A stretch of 7,946 bases of DNA, from positions 1 to 7,946 of the forward strand of contig JAKPAQ010000232.1 of NCBI GenBank assembly GCA_029779385.1, given 5' to 3'. Position numbers and translations under genes: made by a program. This document shows positions 6,886 to 7,946 of the stretch, in pieces (position 1 is the first letter of the stretch; each line of letters starts with the position of its first letter). The notes beneath the pieces were generated by a model. That model was not told the DNA's origin and made no database searches. It saw only the letters and a program-made list of their open reading frames with translations. Origin of the DNA: Actinomycetes bacterium (GTDB lineage Bacteria; Actinomycetota; Actinomycetes; Propionibacteriales; Nocardioidaceae).

Positions 6886-6890
6886 CCTCC
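6886..6890 (-). promoter_or_regulatory. ribosome binding site of sodA
   Basis: GGAGG on the minus strand lies 4 bases before the ATG at 6881. The spacing is short but usable, and the start agrees with the conserved N-terminus of the family. Confidence 0.65.
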
Positions 6891-6912
6891 ATCTGGTCGC
6901 GTGGAATGATTC

Positions 6913-6925
6913 GAACTTCAAGTTC
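6913..6925. promoter_or_regulatory. candidate operator: 13-base palindrome upstream of sodA
   Basis: GAACTT-C-AAGTTC is a perfect 6+1+6 palindrome whose centre lies 38 bases upstream of the sodA start. On the minus strand it overlaps TAGAAC (6927 down to 6922), a possible promoter hexamer. Its symmetry and place fit a repressor or redox-sensor site, but I do not recognise it as the box of a named regulator, and one palindrome of this size can occur by chance. Confidence 0.3.
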
Positions 6926-6990
6926 TACCCCCAGTCTGTCAGTCGGCCACCACGCCGCAAGGCTGACCCCTTTAGCTGAGGCGTCGCCGG

Positions 6991-6996
6991 TAGGCT
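6991..6996 (+). promoter_or_regulatory. -10 box of a leaderless promoter for the CDP-alcohol phosphatidyltransferase gene
   Basis: TAGGCT is followed by 6 bases and then GTG, the same box and spacing as before copC. No Shine-Dalgarno sequence precedes the GTG, so leaderless transcription starting at the start codon is the simplest reading. No convincing -35 hexamer lies at 16-19 bases upstream. Confidence 0.6.
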
Positions 6997-7002
6997 GAAC
7001 TC

Positions 7003-7668
7003 GTGGTTGGCAAGCGGACAAGAGACGACAGCGCCGTTCCTAAAGTCGAGGAGCCGGTGTCGGTTGTGCCTGCCGCGCGAGTCGATGTGTCAAATAACAG
7101 CGCCGAGAACGTGTGGACTCTGCCGAACGTCCTTAGCGGCATCCGACTCCTGCTGGTTCCGGTGTTCCTGTGGCTCGTGCTGGGCCCGAAGGCAGACGGC
7201 CTGGCCATCGCAGTCCTAGTCGTTTCAGGCATCACCGACTACCTAGACGGCAAAATTGCCAGGTCGATGGGAACGACCACCCGGCTTGGTGCTCTGCTCG
7301 ACCCCGTCGCCGACCGGCTCTACATCATCTCGGTTGTCGTCGCCTTGGGACTGCGTGACGTCATCCCGTGGTGGCTGGCGGTCGTTTTGCTGGCGCGCGA
7401 CGTGCTCCTGTTCAGTCTCGTGCCGTTCCTGCGTACGCGCGGCTTCAGTGCGTTGCCTGTCCACTTCCTTGGCAAGGCCGGTACGGCCGCATTGCTTTAC
7501 GCCTTCCCGCTCCTGCTTCTAGGCGACGGAACCAATGCGTTTGCAAACTTGGCGAACGTTTTCGGTTGGGCGTTCACGATCTGGGGGATCGGGCTTTACT
7601 GGTGGGCTGGCATCCTCTATGTTCTGCAACTTCGTCGACTCATGCTTACGACGCCAAAAGTTAAATGA
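7003..7668 (+). CDS. CDP-alcohol phosphatidyltransferase (PgsA/cardiolipin synthase type)
   Basis: A 221-residue integral membrane enzyme transferring a phosphatidyl group from CDP-diacylglycerol to an alcohol. The family signature D-G-x2-A-R-x8-G-x3-D-x3-D is complete: DGKIAR begins at residue 82, and GALLDPVAD supplies the last Gly and Asp residues. The catalytic core starts near residue 37 (VWTLPNVLSGIRLLLVP) and has about six hydrophobic helices. About 35 hydrophilic residues precede it. The GTG start at 7003 is chosen for its -10 box; an in-frame GTG at 7066 lies 12 bases after GAGGAG and would remove most of this extension. The acceptor is uncertain: glycerol-3-phosphate (PGP synthase) or phosphatidylglycerol (actinobacterial eukaryotic-type cardiolipin synthase). 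The gene occupies the position of pgsA2 (Rv1822) in mycobacteria, and the DUF881 gene overlaps its stop, supporting one operon. Confidence 0.9.
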   Translation: MVGKRTRDDSAVPKVEEPVSVVPAARVDVSNNSAENVWTLPNVLSGIRLLLVPVFLWLVLGPKADGLAIAVLVVSGITDYLDGKIARSMGTTTRLGALLDPVADRLYIISVVVALGLRDVIPWWLAVVLLARDVLLFSLVPFLRTRGFSALPVHFLGKAGTAALLYAFPLLLLGDGTNAFANLANVFGWAFTIWGIGLYWWAGILYVLQLRRLMLTTPKVK

Positions 7669-7946
7669 ACCCGGACCTGGAACCCAGCACTTCAGTTCGA
7701 GAAGCTGAATCGATTCTCGAGCAGCTGGCCGCAACTGCCCTAGACGACGACTATTACGTCACTCACGAGCACCCGCCTGGTGCTGCAGCCAAAACGATGA
7801 CCGCAATTGTGCTGGCGATGTTTGGATTGTTGATCACTGTCGCAGCCGCCCAAACGACCCGCGACCGTCCGGCAACCGAGGTTGAACGCGCTGGCTTGAT
7901 TGAGGATATTGGCGTCCGACGTGATCTGGTGTCCAGCAAACAAAAT
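7665..7946 (+). CDS. DUF881 family membrane protein, 3'-truncated by window edge
   Basis: The ATG shares four bases (ATGA) with the stop of the phosphatidyltransferase gene, so translation is probably coupled. The frame stays open for 94 codons to the window end. Residues 1-45 are a cytoplasmic acidic stretch with SILEQLAATALDDDYYV, like the LD-x-x-Y segment found near the start of DUF881 proteins. Residues about 48-66 form one hydrophobic helix (TAIVLAMFGLLITVAAA). It is followed by QTTRDRP and then a charged, helix-prone region starting at VERAGLIEDI, where the family has its extracytoplasmic coiled-coil part. This is the layout and operon position of mycobacterial Rv1823, which sits next to a small basic membrane protein and a second DUF881 gene. 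Molecular function is unknown. Family assignment rests on layout and context, because only the N-terminal part is visible. Confidence 0.75.
   Translation, partial: MNPDLEPSTSVREAESILEQLAATALDDDYYVTHEHPPGAAAKTMTAIVLAMFGLLITVAAAQTTRDRPATEVERAGLIEDIGVRRDLVSSKQN

Overview
The window is a stretch of ordinary chromosomal housekeeping genes from a moderately high-GC actinobacterium. The evidence is a GTP-type PEP carboxykinase, a CopC gene coupled to a fused CopD-CtaG gene, a mycobacterial-type Fe/Mn superoxide dismutase, and a CDP-alcohol phosphatidyltransferase followed by a DUF881 gene. The last pair is the same order as pgsA2-Rv1823 in Mycobacterium tuberculosis. GTG starts placed directly behind a -10 box, with no ribosome binding site, also fit an actinobacterium. 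I cannot name a genus. I see no tRNA, rRNA, CRISPR array, insertion sequence, integrase or phage gene, and no sign of recent transfer.

Layout. Positions 1-1541 (+) hold the 3' five-sixths of a PEP carboxykinase gene (5' end outside the window). It ends at a strong hairpin (1569-1605), which also lies behind the next, convergent gene. Positions 1643-3613 (-) encode a secreted multidomain peptidoglycan hydrolase: signal peptide, coiled coil, NlpC/P60-like domain, M23 domain, and a C-terminal VanY/M15-like domain that has lost its zinc ligands. A 140-base divergent spacer follows. Positions 3754-4302 and 4295-6247 (+) form a two-gene copper operon, copC and copD-ctaG. Only 16 bases later comes the convergent end of a superoxide dismutase gene (6264-6881, -). 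After a second divergent spacer, 7003-7668 (+) encodes a CDP-alcohol phosphatidyltransferase, translationally coupled by an ATGA overlap to a DUF881 membrane protein that runs off the right edge.

How the genes fit together. PEP carboxykinase links the TCA cycle to gluconeogenesis. The hydrolase remodels the wall. CopC and CopD-CtaG probably carry copper across the membrane and into the haem-copper oxidase, next to a superoxide dismutase that protects against respiratory by-products. The phosphatidyltransferase makes anionic phospholipid and opens an operon conserved in actinobacteria. These neighbours are largely independent units.

No new multi-gene system is visible. The points most worth a second look are within single proteins and promoters: a PEP carboxykinase in which, by eye, two of the three Mn2+ ligands and the P-loop cysteine are replaced; a dead M15 domain on an otherwise intact hydrolase; and two genes with the same TAGGCTGA-N4-GTG leaderless start. 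All alignments here were made by eye from remembered family sequences, not computed.
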